Source of the DNA: Nitrosospira multiformis
GTDB taxonomy: Bacteria; Pseudomonadota; Gammaproteobacteria; Burkholderiales; Nitrosomonadaceae
Length of the DNA: 64,000 bases
Assembly (NCBI GenBank): GCA_017306155.1
Contig: JAFKJB010000014.1
Coordinates: 1-64,000 of the forward strand
Direction: 5' to 3'
Part shown: positions 25,250 through 34,639 of the stretch, one piece after another
Layout of the letters: each line of letters starts with the position of its first letter
How positions within the stretch are numbered: the stretch's first letter is position 1
The notes under the pieces: generated by a model
Database searches by the model: none
The model's input: only the letters and a program-made list of their open reading frames with translations
What the model was told of the DNA's origin: nothing
Position numbers and translations under genes: made by a program

Positions 25250-25798
25250 CTAAAGTAACGGTCCGATCATGGATTCGAGCTTGCTCTCACTCAGACGGCC
25301 AAGCTTGCTTCCAATTATTTTACCATTCCGGTCAATCACAACGGTAAAAGGCAGCGCACCCTGGATGTTGCCCGCGGCACCCGCGATCTGCATCGCCTTC
25401 ATATCTCCCACGAGGACCGGATAATTGATACCCATTTCCTTGCTGAATGCTGCCGCTCTTTCTTTCTGATCCACCGCGATGCCTACAAAGACCAGTCCCT
25501 TATCACGAAATTTGTCCTGGAAGGAGATAAACTCGGGTATTTCCTCGCGGCATGGCGCGCACCAGCTCGCCCAGAAATTCACCACCATAACTTTCCCCCG
25601 CCACTGGGAAACAGGCTGAATATTCCCCTCGAGATCAGGGAAACTCGCCGCCATTATCGCTTCGGCGCCTTTAGCAGCTACAGCGGCGTCAGGAGCGGCC
25701 ATGTCCTTGCTCGCCAACTGGCCGCGCAATAAGACTCCTGCTGCCACCGCAAGTATGGCAATGCCTGTGTACAACAATACCTGTCGCAATTTTGTCAT
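25250..25798 (-). CDS. TlpA-type membrane-anchored thiol:disulfide oxidoreductase
   Basis: A 182-residue periplasmic thioredoxin-like protein with an N-terminal anchor (residues 6-25) and the active site WCAPC (Cys80, Cys83). It has the TlpA/ResA pattern [16 protein letters not shown] and a later IVGPL-type ending. It would reduce disulfides, for example in apocytochromes c or copper proteins. DsbD, its likely electron donor, is encoded 109 nt upstream on the same strand. There is no cis-Pro anomaly: the ALPFTVVID loop is present. Confidence 0.9.
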   Translation of the reverse strand: MTKLRQVLLYTGIAILAVAAGVLLRGQLASKDMAAPDAAVAAKGAEAIMAASFPDLEGNIQPVSQWRGKVMVVNFWASWCAPCREEIPEFISFQDKFRDKGLVFVGIAVDQKERAAAFSKEMGINYPVLVGDMKAMQIAGAAGNIQGALPFTVVIDRNGKIIGSKLGRLSESKLESMIGPLL

Positions 25799-25907
25799 TG
25801 TTATTCCTGGGAAAAATAAGCTTCAAATCCTGATCCGGCGACCGCAACTCACGGGCCGGGCCTGCCTGTTCGCACCCGGATCAATCAAATTGCACCGCTG
25901 TGGGAGG

Positions 25908-27872
25908 CTAGATCAGTACCGCATTGAGTATTTTCAGAAAAGCCTCGGTGTCCTGATAACCGATGATCTTGACGTTGGGAACCTGACGCCCCTCTTTGTC
26001 CATGAAGAGAATGGCGGGAGGCCCGAACAGCTTGAAGCGCTTGAGAAGCTCCATGTCTTCGGGCGTACCTGCTGTCACATCAACCTGCAGCAGCACAACG
26101 TCCTTCAATCGCGCCTGGACAGATGCGTCGGTGAAGGTGAAACGTTCCATTTCTTTGCAGGAGATGCACCAGTCCGCATAAAAATCCAGCATTACGTATT
26201 TGTTCCTCGACTGGAGGATCTGCTGATTCAGCTCTGCCACCGATTTCACTCTCTGGAACGGCAAATGCTCGTTTGAATTGATACCGTCCTTTTTTACCCC
26301 TTCCATGTCAGCCGCTGAGACATTCAGCCTTGAAAGAGGCTGCAGGATATCGCGACTGCCGGAAAATACGCCGATGAGCAAGGCAATGCCCGTCAACAGG
26401 GCAATCATGCCCACCCCCTTGAGGAATTTCTGAAAACCGGAAGCACCCGGCCGCAGCGGGTCAACCGCACGCAGATAAATGGCCGACACGATCAACAGGG
26501 CTGCCCATAGGAGCATATGCGCCACGGCAGGAATCACCGGCGATATCAGCCATATTGCCACTCCGAGCAGCAATACTCCGAACGACTGCTTGACCCCTTC
26601 CATCCATGCTCCTGCTTTCGGCAGGAGGGCGCCGGCGGAGGCGCCCAGCAACAGCAAGGGCAGGCCCATGCCCAGCGCCATGGCAAAGAGCGCCGAGCCC
26701 CCGAGCACCACATCGCGGGTCTGGCTGATATACAGCAGGGCCCCTGCAAGGGGCGCCGCCACACACGGTCCGACAATCAGCGCGGACAAGGCACCCATGC
26801 CGAATACACTGGTCAGGTGACCTCCTTTGAGATGCCCGGTCTCCTCCGAAATCCTGCTCTGGAAAAAGGTGGGGAGCTGCAGCTCATAGAACCCGAACAT
26901 GGAAAATGCAAGTGTTACAAAAATCAGCGCGAACGCGCCAAGTACCCATGCATTCTGAAGGGTTGCCGACAGCATTGCGCCGGAAAGTCCCGCTGCCACC
27001 CCCGCGATAGCGTAGGTAATGGCCATTCCAAGCACGTAGGCCAAGGCCAGGATGAATCCGCGCTGCTTGGTAACGTGCTGCCCCCCTTTGGCGATAATGC
27101 CGGACAGAATGGGGAACATGGGAAATACACAGGGAGTAAAGGAGAGAAGCAGGCCGATACCGAAGAAGCCGGTGAGAATCAGCCAGAAGTTGCCGGTCTG
27201 GAACATTCTCTCGATTTCAGCCGATTCCGTCTCGATGGGGGCCGCACCCCCGTCCGACTGAAACAATCCGTCAGTGGCATCAACTCGCACCCCAGCGGTA
27301 CCTGTTGCGGCGGATGCATCAGTGCTTACTGCATTGGCAACCGCTCCAGCCGCTGCCTTTGCAACCGGCAGCGTCAGGTCGATTACCTTGCTTATAGGTG
27401 CATAACAGACACCGATGGGCTCGTTGCAACCCTGATAGGTGGCAACAAGAGTCAGCTTGTCGGCCGATGGAACGTCCCGCTTCAAGGAAATCAGCGCTTC
27501 AAACGGCTCGTGAAAAACCTCGACCTCACCAAAGGTCACATCGCTTTTCATCTTTCCCCGCGGCAGGGAGATATTTTCGACGGTGGCTCCGGGGGTCTGC
27601 GGCCTGAATGCAACTTTATCCTTGTACAGATAATAATTCTTCGCCGGCTCGAACTGCGCCACAAGCGTATTTGCGTCCCGCACCTTGACCTTCAGCTTGA
27701 AAGCCTCGTCAGGCGGCAATAATTCCTGCTCCTCCTGATCCTGATCGAAGGTCGAGCGCAGTTGCTGCAAGCCTGAAAGAAATCCGGAAGTTTTTCCTTC
27801 TTCGGCAAAGGCGCTTGTGCTGAGAAAGCAGAGAAGCAGCAGGAAATATCGGCTATATCGGTTCAGGGACAT
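25908..27872 (-). CDS. dsbD: Thiol:disulfide interchange protein DsbD
   Basis: A 654-residue, three-domain electron carrier. A signal peptide is followed by the N-terminal immunoglobulin-like domain with its cysteine pair (GCNEPIGVCYAP). The eight-helix membrane domain has CVFPMFP and GPCVAAP cysteines. The C-terminal thioredoxin domain has WCISC. It moves electrons from cytoplasmic thioredoxin to periplasmic partners such as the TlpA-like protein encoded downstream. It follows cutA by 16 nt, a common arrangement in betaproteobacteria. Confidence 0.94.
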   Translation of the reverse strand: MSLNRYSRYFLLLLCFLSTSAFAEEGKTSGFLSGLQQLRSTFDQDQEEQELLPPDEAFKLKVKVRDANTLVAQFEPAKNYYLYKDKVAFRPQTPGATVENISLPRGKMKSDVTFGEVEVFHEPFEALISLKRDVPSADKLTLVATYQGCNEPIGVCYAPISKVIDLTLPVAKAAAGAVANAVSTDASAATGTAGVRVDATDGLFQSDGGAAPIETESAEIERMFQTGNFWLILTGFFGIGLLLSFTPCVFPMFPILSGIIAKGGQHVTKQRGFILALAYVLGMAITYAIAGVAAGLSGAMLSATLQNAWVLGAFALIFVTLAFSMFGFYELQLPTFFQSRISEETGHLKGGHLTSVFGMGALSALIVGPCVAAPLAGALLYISQTRDVVLGGSALFAMALGMGLPLLLLGASAGALLPKAGAWMEGVKQSFGVLLLGVAIWLISPVIPAVAHMLLWAALLIVSAIYLRAVDPLRPGASGFQKFLKGVGMIALLTGIALLIGVFSGSRDILQPLSRLNVSAADMEGVKKDGINSNEHLPFQRVKSVAELNQQILQSRNKYVMLDFYADWCISCKEMERFTFTDASVQARLKDVVLLQVDVTAGTPEDMELLKRFKLFGPPAILFMDKEGRQVPNVKIIGYQDTEAFLKILNAVLI

Positions 27873-27888
27873 GACAACCAGATTCTCT

Positions 27889-28254
27889 TCAATTTTTATC
27901 CGGACTCGACGTTTCGCCGGAAATCCAATGCAGATATGCGGGCAATCCGCTGCTTATTGGGACAGCAATGATTTCAGGGAGTTCGTAAGGGTGCATGGAC
28001 TTTATCAGGCGCTCCACCGAAGAATAATGCTGCGCAACTGTTTTAATAAAGACCGGTACCTCGATCCCGCTTTCCATTCTGCCTTGCCAGCGGTAGATGG
28101 AAGTACACTCACCCTGTATGTTGATGCATGCGGCCAACCGCTCTTCGATCAGCTTGTGCGCCAGCAAGGCTGCCTGCGCCTTATCGGGGAGGCCGGTAAT
28201 GACGAGTATGTATCCCGTTTCCGGATCGGTGGGGGGTTGGAGCGGTTGGGGCAT
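27889..28254 (-). CDS. cutA: Divalent cation tolerance protein CutA
   Basis: A 121-residue trimeric CutA protein. Recognisable stretches are VITGLPDKAQA, the AACINIQG loop with the conserved Cys, YRWQGRMESG and HPYELPEIIAVPI. CutA binds copper through the conserved cysteine and has been linked to metal tolerance, although its exact role is unsettled. It is followed by dsbD after 16 nt; the SDR gene lies 46 nt upstream on the same strand. Confidence 0.93.
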   Translation of the reverse strand: MPQPLQPPTDPETGYILVITGLPDKAQAALLAHKLIEERLAACINIQGECTSIYRWQGRMESGIEVPVFIKTVAQHYSSVERLIKSMHPYELPEIIAVPISSGLPAYLHWISGETSSPDKN

Positions 28255-28300
28255 CTGCTTGCTCCCATCTAAAATGGATCTATTTTACCTGTTTTACAGT

Positions 28301-29194
28301 CTATCCTGCTGCGCGCAGGCACTCCGCGACCGTGGGATAGCGCAAGTGTACGCGCAACTCCTGCTTGATCCGCATATTGGTCAGCCTTCGCGACTCCTGC
28401 ATGAATGAGAGCATGCCGGGTGCGATACGGCCTTCTGCTTCGACACGGGGAACGCGTGAAGGACGCGGCAAAGCAAAACGGTCCGCCACCAGATCAAAAT
28501 ATTCACCCATTTTCAGGTTTGAATCATCGCACGCATGATAGATCCTGCCTGGCCGCGCATATCGGAGCGCAGCAACCACGATGCGCGCCAAATCGTCGGC
28601 ATGAATATGATTGGTATAGCCATCGTCTTCCGAAGCCAGCACTGGCGCCCCCTCACGCAGGCGTGCGAGCGGCAGGCGATCGCCGGCATAAATCCCGGGA
28701 ACACGAAGGATCGAAGCATTCACGCCATTGCGCAGGCCCCAGTTGCGGACACGCCTTTCCGCATCCACCCTGCGCACTGCACGTTCCGTCAGAGGGTTGA
28801 TCGCGCGCGTCTCGTTTACCAAAGCCCCCTTGCAATCCCCATATACCCCGCTGGTACTGATGTAGATAAAGCGTTGTGGTAACATTGTGCGCTTCATTTT
28901 TGGCCGTCTTGTCAAGGCGGCCAGAAGATGGGCGGTACGGGTGTCAGTACGACCCCGGCCAGGAGGCGGAGCAAGATGTAAGACGGCATCTGCCGCACCT
29001 GCCAGTTTGTCAAGGCTGTCGGGTATGTCAAGATCACCGGGCACGGGCGTGATCCCCAGCGAACGCAACGAAGCACATTGCTCAGGCTTCCGGCACAGGC
29101 CCAGCAAACGGTAATGCGCCAGCAGCAGGGGAGCCGCCCGCAGGGCGATATCACCGCAACCCACGATCAAGAGCGTTCGCTTTATCGTTTTCAT
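28301..29194 (-). CDS. NAD(P)-dependent epimerase/SDR family protein
   Basis: About 297 residues. The Rossmann motif is VGCGDIALRAAPLL, then the STSGVYGDCKG stretch and a C-terminal half typical of extended SDR epimerases (YHACDDSNLKMGEYFDL). The classical YxxxK catalytic pair is not clear; TERAVRRVD stands in its place. It resembles YeeZ-type proteins of unknown substrate. I chose ATG 29194 (MKTIKRTL) because the Rossmann strand begins right after it; the frame is open to 29233. The gene is divergent from the ferredoxin reductase, with only 53 nt between starts. Confidence 0.75.
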   Translation of the reverse strand: MKTIKRTLLIVGCGDIALRAAPLLLAHYRLLGLCRKPEQCASLRSLGITPVPGDLDIPDSLDKLAGAADAVLHLAPPPGRGRTDTRTAHLLAALTRRPKMKRTMLPQRFIYISTSGVYGDCKGALVNETRAINPLTERAVRRVDAERRVRNWGLRNGVNASILRVPGIYAGDRLPLARLREGAPVLASEDDGYTNHIHADDLARIVVAALRYARPGRIYHACDDSNLKMGEYFDLVADRFALPRPSRVPRVEAEGRIAPGMLSFMQESRRLTNMRIKQELRVHLRYPTVAECLRAAG

Positions 29195-29247
29195 GTTACT
29201 TGCCGACATTCCATTTTTATTTTTGCTGATCATTCGTAATCGTAATC

Positions 29248-30297
29248 ATGTCCCATCAAATTACCATCCAGCCGAGCGGGCACAGCTTTTTCGCGCAGCC
29301 CGGCGAAACTGTTCTCCAGGCTGCGCTCCGGGAAGGTTTTCCACTCCCCTACGGTTGCCGCAACGGCGCCTGCGGGACCTGCAAGGGCAAAATCATACAG
29401 GGAACAGTGGATTTCGGCAGCTATAACGAGAGCGCGTTGACGGAAACGGAAAAACAGGCCGGAATGGCTCTGTTTTGCCGGGCTGTACCCCTCTCTGAAC
29501 TCGTCATTGAATGCCGCGAAATCAGCGCCATAAAGGACATCAAGACCAAAATCCTTCCATGCCGGGTGCAGAAGCTCGAGCGGGTCGCGCCCGATGTGAT
29601 GGTCATCTCCCTCAAGCTTCCCACCAACGAACGGCTGCAATTCCTGGCGGGGCAATATATCGACATCTTGATGAAAGATGGCAAGCGCCGCAGTTTTTCA
29701 CTGGCCAATGCTCCCCATGATGATGAGTTGCTTCAGTTGCATGTGCGTAATTATCCGGGCGGAGCGTTCGCCGAGCATGTGTTCACGCAGATGAAAGAGA
29801 GGGATATTCTCCGCTTCGAAGGACCGCTCGGTACCTTCTTCCTGCGCGAAGACTCGGATAAACCGGTGATCTTTGTCGCCAGCGGCACAGGGTTTGCACC
29901 GGTCAAAAGTATTCTGGAGGATGTATTTCACGGCCGCAGTTCCCGCGGCTGCGAGCGACAGATCGTGCTCTATTGGGGAAACCGCACCAGAGCTGACTTG
30001 TATGCACCCGAACTGGCAGGAAGCTGGCAGCAGGAACATGACAATTTTACTTTTATTCCCGTACTATCCGAGCCGCTGCCCTCTGACAGCTGGAATGGAA
30101 GGACTGGTCTGGTGCATCAGGCCGTACTGCAGGACTTCGATGATCTCAGCGGCTATCAGGTATATGCGTGCGGCACGCCGGCAATGGTCGAGGCTGCTCA
30201 CAGGGATTTCACGCGCTTGCGCCATCTTCCGGAAGAAGAATTCTTTTCGGACGCATTCACCACTTCAATCACTTCAGCAAGCCCGGCAAAAGCGTGA
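29248..30297 (+). CDS. 2Fe-2S ferredoxin-NAD(P)H reductase (AscD/RfbI-like)
   Basis: A 349-residue flavoprotein reductase with three domains. The N-terminal plant-type 2Fe-2S domain has ligands Cys37, Cys42, Cys45 and Cys77. An FAD domain follows (RRSFSLANAP), then an NAD(P) domain (VASGTGFAPVKS, YACGTPAMV). Such proteins are usually annotated as CDP-6-deoxy-glucoseen reductase in betaproteobacteria. Without the partner dehydrase nearby, the substrate is unproven; it could instead feed an oxygenase or similar acceptor. It is convergent with hemY. Confidence 0.82.
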   Translation: MSHQITIQPSGHSFFAQPGETVLQAALREGFPLPYGCRNGACGTCKGKIIQGTVDFGSYNESALTETEKQAGMALFCRAVPLSELVIECREISAIKDIKTKILPCRVQKLERVAPDVMVISLKLPTNERLQFLAGQYIDILMKDGKRRSFSLANAPHDDELLQLHVRNYPGGAFAEHVFTQMKERDILRFEGPLGTFFLREDSDKPVIFVASGTGFAPVKSILEDVFHGRSSRGCERQIVLYWGNRTRADLYAPELAGSWQQEHDNFTFIPVLSEPLPSDSWNGRTGLVHQAVLQDFDDLSGYQVYACGTPAMVEAAHRDFTRLRHLPEEEFFSDAFTTSITSASPAKA

Positions 30298-30346
30298 CGT
30301 TTTCTTCCTTGCGCCTCTCTCTTCCCAGCTCTTCCCAGTCTCAAAA

Positions 30347-30373
30347 GCGGCATCGGCGGCATCGGCGGCATCG
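30347..30373. repeat. Three tandem copies of a 9-bp unit
   Basis: GCGGCATCG is repeated three times without interruption in the 108-nt gap between the reductase stop and the hemY stop. A short imperfect repeat of CTCTTCCCAG precedes it. It is a non-coding microsatellite-like tract. Confidence 0.75.
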
Positions 30374-30405
30374 GGAATGGAATCAAAGCCGAACGGCTTC
30401 CGGCA

Positions 30406-31641
30406 CTATTCAATCCGCATTATTCGGCCATTTTCGGCCATTGCTGCCGTTTCCAGCTGACTTACAGCCAGTTCCAATCCCTTCCCATAGTGATTTCTCG
30501 CCAGTTCGGGCTGCCCGAGCTTCTCATTCAGCCGCCCCAACGCAAGGTGCGCCGCATATCCCGGTTTGACCGACAGGCTCGCTTCAAGATAGCTCCGAGC
30601 CTTGCCCCACAGTTCCGCATGGATGCAGAGCTTTCCCAGGGCAAGCAGCAGGAATGCATCACCGGGATGCACTTCAAGCCATGCCTCGGCACGTTCTATC
30701 TGCCGCAAGGGGTCGCTGCCGACGCATTCCGCATAGAGCTTTGCCAATTCCGAATCCCATTGGTTCTCCAGGCTCTGCTCGACCAGATGATGAACCAGGG
30801 CGCAGTCCCCTGTTGCAGAAAACGCGCGCGCGGCAGCAGCAGCGACTTTACCATCCTTTTTTTCTGACGGGGACATGCTCTCCCAATACTCCTTCAGCGC
30901 CTGTGGATTCAACATTCTGCTTCTGAGATTCTCTATATGCGCTCTGCACCTCAGTTGTTTTATGAGGCTGGCCTCAGGACCATCGCGCTGCTCCAGCTGG
31001 TTGATCAGTTCGAGCACGACATCCCAGTTTCCGACGTTCTGCTGAGCTTCCAGCTCCAGCTTCAGCGCACCCGTATGCCGGCGCAACTCGCCGGAGGGCA
31101 GGTGGTGCAGCAGCTCGAGCGCTTCTTCGGGCCGATGTTCGTCCAGAAGCAATTCAGCCTGTGTCATCAACCGTAGCGCCACTTCTTGCGGCGCACTGGT
31201 TTCAGCCTCGGCAAGGAACTCGTCCCGACGGGAATAATTTCGCAATCCATGGGCCGAGCGCGCTGCAACGATGGCATTAATGGCGCTGAAAGCGGTGGAG
31301 TCCTCCATTTTCAGGACGGCGGCAGCGGATTTCTCCGCTTTTGCATAACGCCGCTCGAAAAACGCCTTGAGCCCGTCCAGTGTTCCTTCCAGGGCTTTTT
31401 CCCGGCGCCTGCGAGTGCGAAGCTCACTCAGCTCGGCAGGCAACCGCGCGGTAAATGCAATAATCCGCATCCCCAGGTAACCCATCGAAATGATGGCGAG
31501 CAGCAATAACACCAGCAGATTGAGCGACAGCTCTATACGATAAGGTGGGGCGACAATCAGCACATAGCCGCTGTTATAAGCAGCCATGGTAACCGCCACG
31601 GCAATCATGAACAGGGCCAGGAGCCAGAGCGCCCCCTTCAC
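30406..31641 (-). CDS. hemY: HemY protein, tetrapyrrole-operon membrane TPR protein
   Basis: A 411-residue protein with two N-terminal membrane helices (about 5-25 and 40-60), the HemY-N domain, then TPR-like helical repeats (for example AYAAHLALGRLNEKLGQ). In proteobacteria this HemY is an inner-membrane protein of the hem operon with an unclear role in late heme synthesis. It is not the Bacillus coproporphyrinogen oxidase of the same name. Its start overlaps hemX by 4 nt. Confidence 0.9.
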   Translation of the reverse strand: MKGALWLLALFMIAVAVTMAAYNSGYVLIVAPPYRIELSLNLLVLLLLAIISMGYLGMRIIAFTARLPAELSELRTRRRREKALEGTLDGLKAFFERRYAKAEKSAAAVLKMEDSTAFSAINAIVAARSAHGLRNYSRRDEFLAEAETSAPQEVALRLMTQAELLLDEHRPEEALELLHHLPSGELRRHTGALKLELEAQQNVGNWDVVLELINQLEQRDGPEASLIKQLRCRAHIENLRSRMLNPQALKEYWESMSPSEKKDGKVAAAAARAFSATGDCALVHHLVEQSLENQWDSELAKLYAECVGSDPLRQIERAEAWLEVHPGDAFLLLALGKLCIHAELWGKARSYLEASLSVKPGYAAHLALGRLNEKLGQPELARNHYGKGLELAVSQLETAAMAENGRIMRIE

Positions 31642-32687
31642 CTGTTTCCCCGGTCACGGGTCAACCTGTAGTTACGTACCGCATCGAGACTCGCCGAGAT
31701 GCGCGGCAACTCAGCGGCGATATCGGTTTCGTCCAATTGCTGCAATGCCTCCTGGAAATCGATGACGGGTTGCGCTTGAGGGTCGTAATAACGCCTGATC
31801 TGCTCCCTGGACGCTTCGAGGTCGGCCTTGAAACTGGATCCATTGTGCGCAAGCAGCGCATACCGCGCAGATAGCAGCCGCAACTTCAAATTCTCACGCA
31901 GGAAATACGCCTGCGATGGCGACAGCAGGGCGACATCGGGACTGTCCATATGTTGTATCCGCACCAGCCGCTTGAAGTCCTCCCATACTTGACCCAGAAA
32001 CCGCACCCATACATTTTCGGAGACGGGAACGGAAGAGGGGGAAGAAACTCTCTCAGGAGGTCGAAACTCCATCGCCAGGGGCAGTGTATCGATAGAGGCG
32101 ACAAGATTATCCAGGCGCAGGCTGATTTCTGCGGTGTCGACATACGGCACCGATTTCAGCAGATCCATATCCTTTGCAATGGTTTTTCGCAAAGAAGCCA
32201 GTTGCGGACGCTCAGTGCGCAGGAGTCGGCTATCCGCCTCCTGCATTGCAATCAGGGCGGATTTGACGTTGCTTGCCAGCTGCAGTTGCTGGTTGGCGAT
32301 AAGCAGCAACTGCTCCACTTCTTCCAGCATTGCTTCGTCACGGCTTCGCGTAAGTTCCTGATAAAGCGCTTCCAGGGCAACCTGCTGGCTCTGCGATTCA
32401 GCCAGTTTATCTTCAAGGAGATCGAGCTTCGTTTCCGCGCGGCGTCCCGCTTCGGCTGCATCCGCTGCAGTATCGCGCGCCTCCTTGCCTGAAGTATCTG
32501 CCTCGGCCAACCGTCTTGCCAGCTCATGCCGCAGCCCTGCGATTTCACTGCGCGTGTCGTACCATTGCCAGGCGAAAATCAGGATCAGAATCAAAGCAAA
32601 AACCAGCAGGGGATTGGCGCGCGCAAGCCATCTCGCTCCCGCTTTCTGCGGTCGATCGGTATCAGACGCCCCGGTTTCCGCGCTCAT
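31638..32687 (-). CDS. hemX: HemX, uroporphyrinogen-III methyltransferase-like membrane protein
   Basis: A 349-residue protein with one membrane helix (about 28-46, LLVFALILILIFAWQW), a coiled-coil region rich in Ala, Glu and Arg (60-120), and the HemX domain (QLLLIANQQLQLA, FEVRRIQHMD-like stretches). It is commonly mis-named uroporphyrinogen-III C-methyltransferase, but no SAM-binding site is visible. Its likely role is scaffolding within the heme-synthesis operon. It lies 73 nt after hemD and overlaps hemY by 4 nt. Confidence 0.88.
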   Translation of the reverse strand: MSAETGASDTDRPQKAGARWLARANPLLVFALILILIFAWQWYDTRSEIAGLRHELARRLAEADTSGKEARDTAADAAEAGRRAETKLDLLEDKLAESQSQQVALEALYQELTRSRDEAMLEEVEQLLLIANQQLQLASNVKSALIAMQEADSRLLRTERPQLASLRKTIAKDMDLLKSVPYVDTAEISLRLDNLVASIDTLPLAMEFRPPERVSSPSSVPVSENVWVRFLGQVWEDFKRLVRIQHMDSPDVALLSPSQAYFLRENLKLRLLSARYALLAHNGSSFKADLEASREQIRRYYDPQAQPVIDFQEALQQLDETDIAAELPRISASLDAVRNYRLTRDRGNR

Positions 32688-32760
32688 GATTGCGTAGGAG
32701 CAAAACTGTGCGGCCGCCCTTCGCGGTTTTCACCTTTGCTGCCACCTTTGCCGTCACCCT

Positions 32761-33543
32761 TCACTCGATGCGCCCGGAAAAATAATCCTGCAAACCCGCC
32801 ACCAGCCCGTCGTCTCCGGCAGGGGTAACAATCACGCGGTTAAATCCCAGTTTCCGCGCCACCCCCGCGATACGTTCATGGGAAACGAACAGGGGTGTGT
32901 TTTCAAGCCATGTTCTGCCTGAGTCGCCCATCATCTCCCGTAAATTGCGCAACCCTTCACTGCTGGTAACGGTAACCGCGTTCATCTCACCCCGCGTCCA
33001 GGCTGCGAGAAGCGGCGCGATTTCCGCTTTGGGCCGTATCCGGCGGTAGCACTCCGCGTATTCGACAAAAGCACTGCGTTTCCTCAGCGTTTCCCCCAGC
33101 AGTTCGCGCCCGTTGTCGCCTCTAAAAATGACGATTCGCTTGCCGGCAACATTGAGGCGATTCAATTCTGCCATATCGAGCAAGGCTTCACTGTCGAATC
33201 GCACCGCAGGCACGATTACTCCGCTCACCCCGAATCGCTCCAGTGTTCTGGCAGTGCCCTGACCGACTGTTGCAATCTTGAGATCGAGTGGCAATGCGCG
33301 CTTCGCGCATATGACGCTCATCGCCTTATTGACGGCGTTGGGACTGACAAAAATCGCCAGATAGAATCTATCCAGGCGCTCGATCAATTCGAGCAATGGG
33401 CGCGGATCGGAGATATCCTGAATCTCCAGGACCGGAAACAGCCAGGGTTCTCCGCCTGCTGCCCGTATTTTCTCAGCGAGCTCGCCCGCCTGATGGGAAG
33501 GGCGCGTGACCAGGACATGGATCCCGGCCAGCGGCTTGCTCAC
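32761..33543 (-). CDS. hemD: Uroporphyrinogen-III synthase
   Basis: This 260-residue enzyme has the two-domain HemD fold. It has the N-terminal [14 protein letters not shown] and a central [11 protein letters not shown], then [11 protein letters not shown] and the C-terminal [14 protein letters not shown]. It closes the linear hydroxymethylbilane with ring-D inversion. The start codon overlaps the hemC stop by 4 nt. The sequence is divergent, as is normal for this family, so the context (hemC-hemD-hemX-hemY) carries much of the weight. Confidence 0.92.
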   Translation of the reverse strand: MSKPLAGIHVLVTRPSHQAGELAEKIRAAGGEPWLFPVLEIQDISDPRPLLELIERLDRFYLAIFVSPNAVNKAMSVICAKRALPLDLKIATVGQGTARTLERFGVSGVIVPAVRFDSEALLDMAELNRLNVAGKRIVIFRGDNGRELLGETLRKRSAFVEYAECYRRIRPKAEIAPLLAAWTRGEMNAVTVTSSEGLRNLREMMGDSGRTWLENTPLFVSHERIAGVARKLGFNRVIVTPAGDDGLVAGLQDYFSGRIE

Positions 33544-34505
33544 GGATGGCTCACGGGTTCAACCGCTTTCGATTCCAGCGCTACCAGAATCTCTTCCGCA
33601 CCCTTTGCCTTCAGATTCTTTGCCAGCTGCGCTCCCATCGAGACGCAATCGTCGGGATTTCCATTCAATTCATCGCTTATCATGCGTATTCCATCCTGGC
33701 TGGCGACAAATCCGCGCAGCCTCAGGATATTTCCGCTGATTTCGGCGAAGCCTCCCAGCGGCACTTCGCAACTGCCACCCAGTGCGCGACTCATGGCGCG
33801 CTCGGCTTCGACGCAACGAGCCGTGGGAATATGATGCAGAGGTTCCATGAGCTTGATCAGGTCGGCGCGATCCGCACGGCACTCAATGCCCAAAGCGCCC
33901 TGCCCCACTGCGGGCAGGCTGAGATCGGGGCTCAGCAGGGCCGTGATGCGAGCGGCAAGTCCCAGCCGTTTCAATCCCGCTGCCGCCAGAATGATCGCTG
34001 CAAACTGGCCCTCATCCAGTTTGCGCAAGCGCGTCTGGACGTTACCGCGCAGCGGCTGTACCTGTAAATGAGGAAAGCGCGCGCGCAACTGGCTTTCGCG
34101 TCGAAGACTGGAAGTGCCCACCACGCTTCCGGGCGGGAGCGCATCCAGCGTCGCGTACTTGTCGGAGACAAACGCATCCCGCGGATCTTCACGCTCCGTG
34201 ATCGCTGCCAGCGCGAATCCGGGAGGCATATCCATGGGCACATCCTTCATCGAATGCACGGCGATGTCGGCATGCCCATCCTCCAGCGCCTGCTCCAGTT
34301 CCTTGATGAACAGTCCCTTTCCGCCGATTTTGGATAGCGTCACATCAAGAATCTGATCGCCTCGGGTCGTCATTCCGGATATTTGAAATTCCGTTTGCGG
34401 GTATAATTCTGCCAGTCGATCCCGGATGAAATTGGCCTGCCACAGGGCAAGAGCACTTTCCCGTGTCGCGATAACTATTTTATTGGGTGTGGATGAATTA
34501 GGCAT
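33540..34505 (-). CDS. hemC: Porphobilinogen deaminase (hydroxymethylbilane synthase)
   Basis: About 321 residues. Conserved HemC stretches are [33 protein letters not shown] and GNVQTRL. The cysteine that carries the dipyrromethane cofactor is in [11 protein letters not shown]. It polymerises four porphobilinogens. I take ATG 34505 (MPNSSTPN); an in-frame TTG at 34523 would add six residues. It heads the hemCDXY operon and is divergent from ppc with about 135 nt between starts. Confidence 0.95.
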   Translation of the reverse strand: MPNSSTPNKIVIATRESALALWQANFIRDRLAELYPQTEFQISGMTTRGDQILDVTLSKIGGKGLFIKELEQALEDGHADIAVHSMKDVPMDMPPGFALAAITEREDPRDAFVSDKYATLDALPPGSVVGTSSLRRESQLRARFPHLQVQPLRGNVQTRLRKLDEGQFAAIILAAAGLKRLGLAARITALLSPDLSLPAVGQGALGIECRADRADLIKLMEPLHHIPTARCVEAERAMSRALGGSCEVPLGGFAEISGNILRLRGFVASQDGIRMISDELNGNPDDCVSMGAQLAKNLKAKGAEEILVALESKAVEPVSHP

Positions 34506-34639
34506 TCCTATTAAAATAAACAAAAGTTTGGAAATCCTGCTGGCACTTATTTTACCATGGCGGACGTCAAAGCCGGACTGAAGTACTGAACTGAAGTACT
34601 TGGGGCATGAGTCCGCATCTTCCAGAGAAGAGGTTGTTT

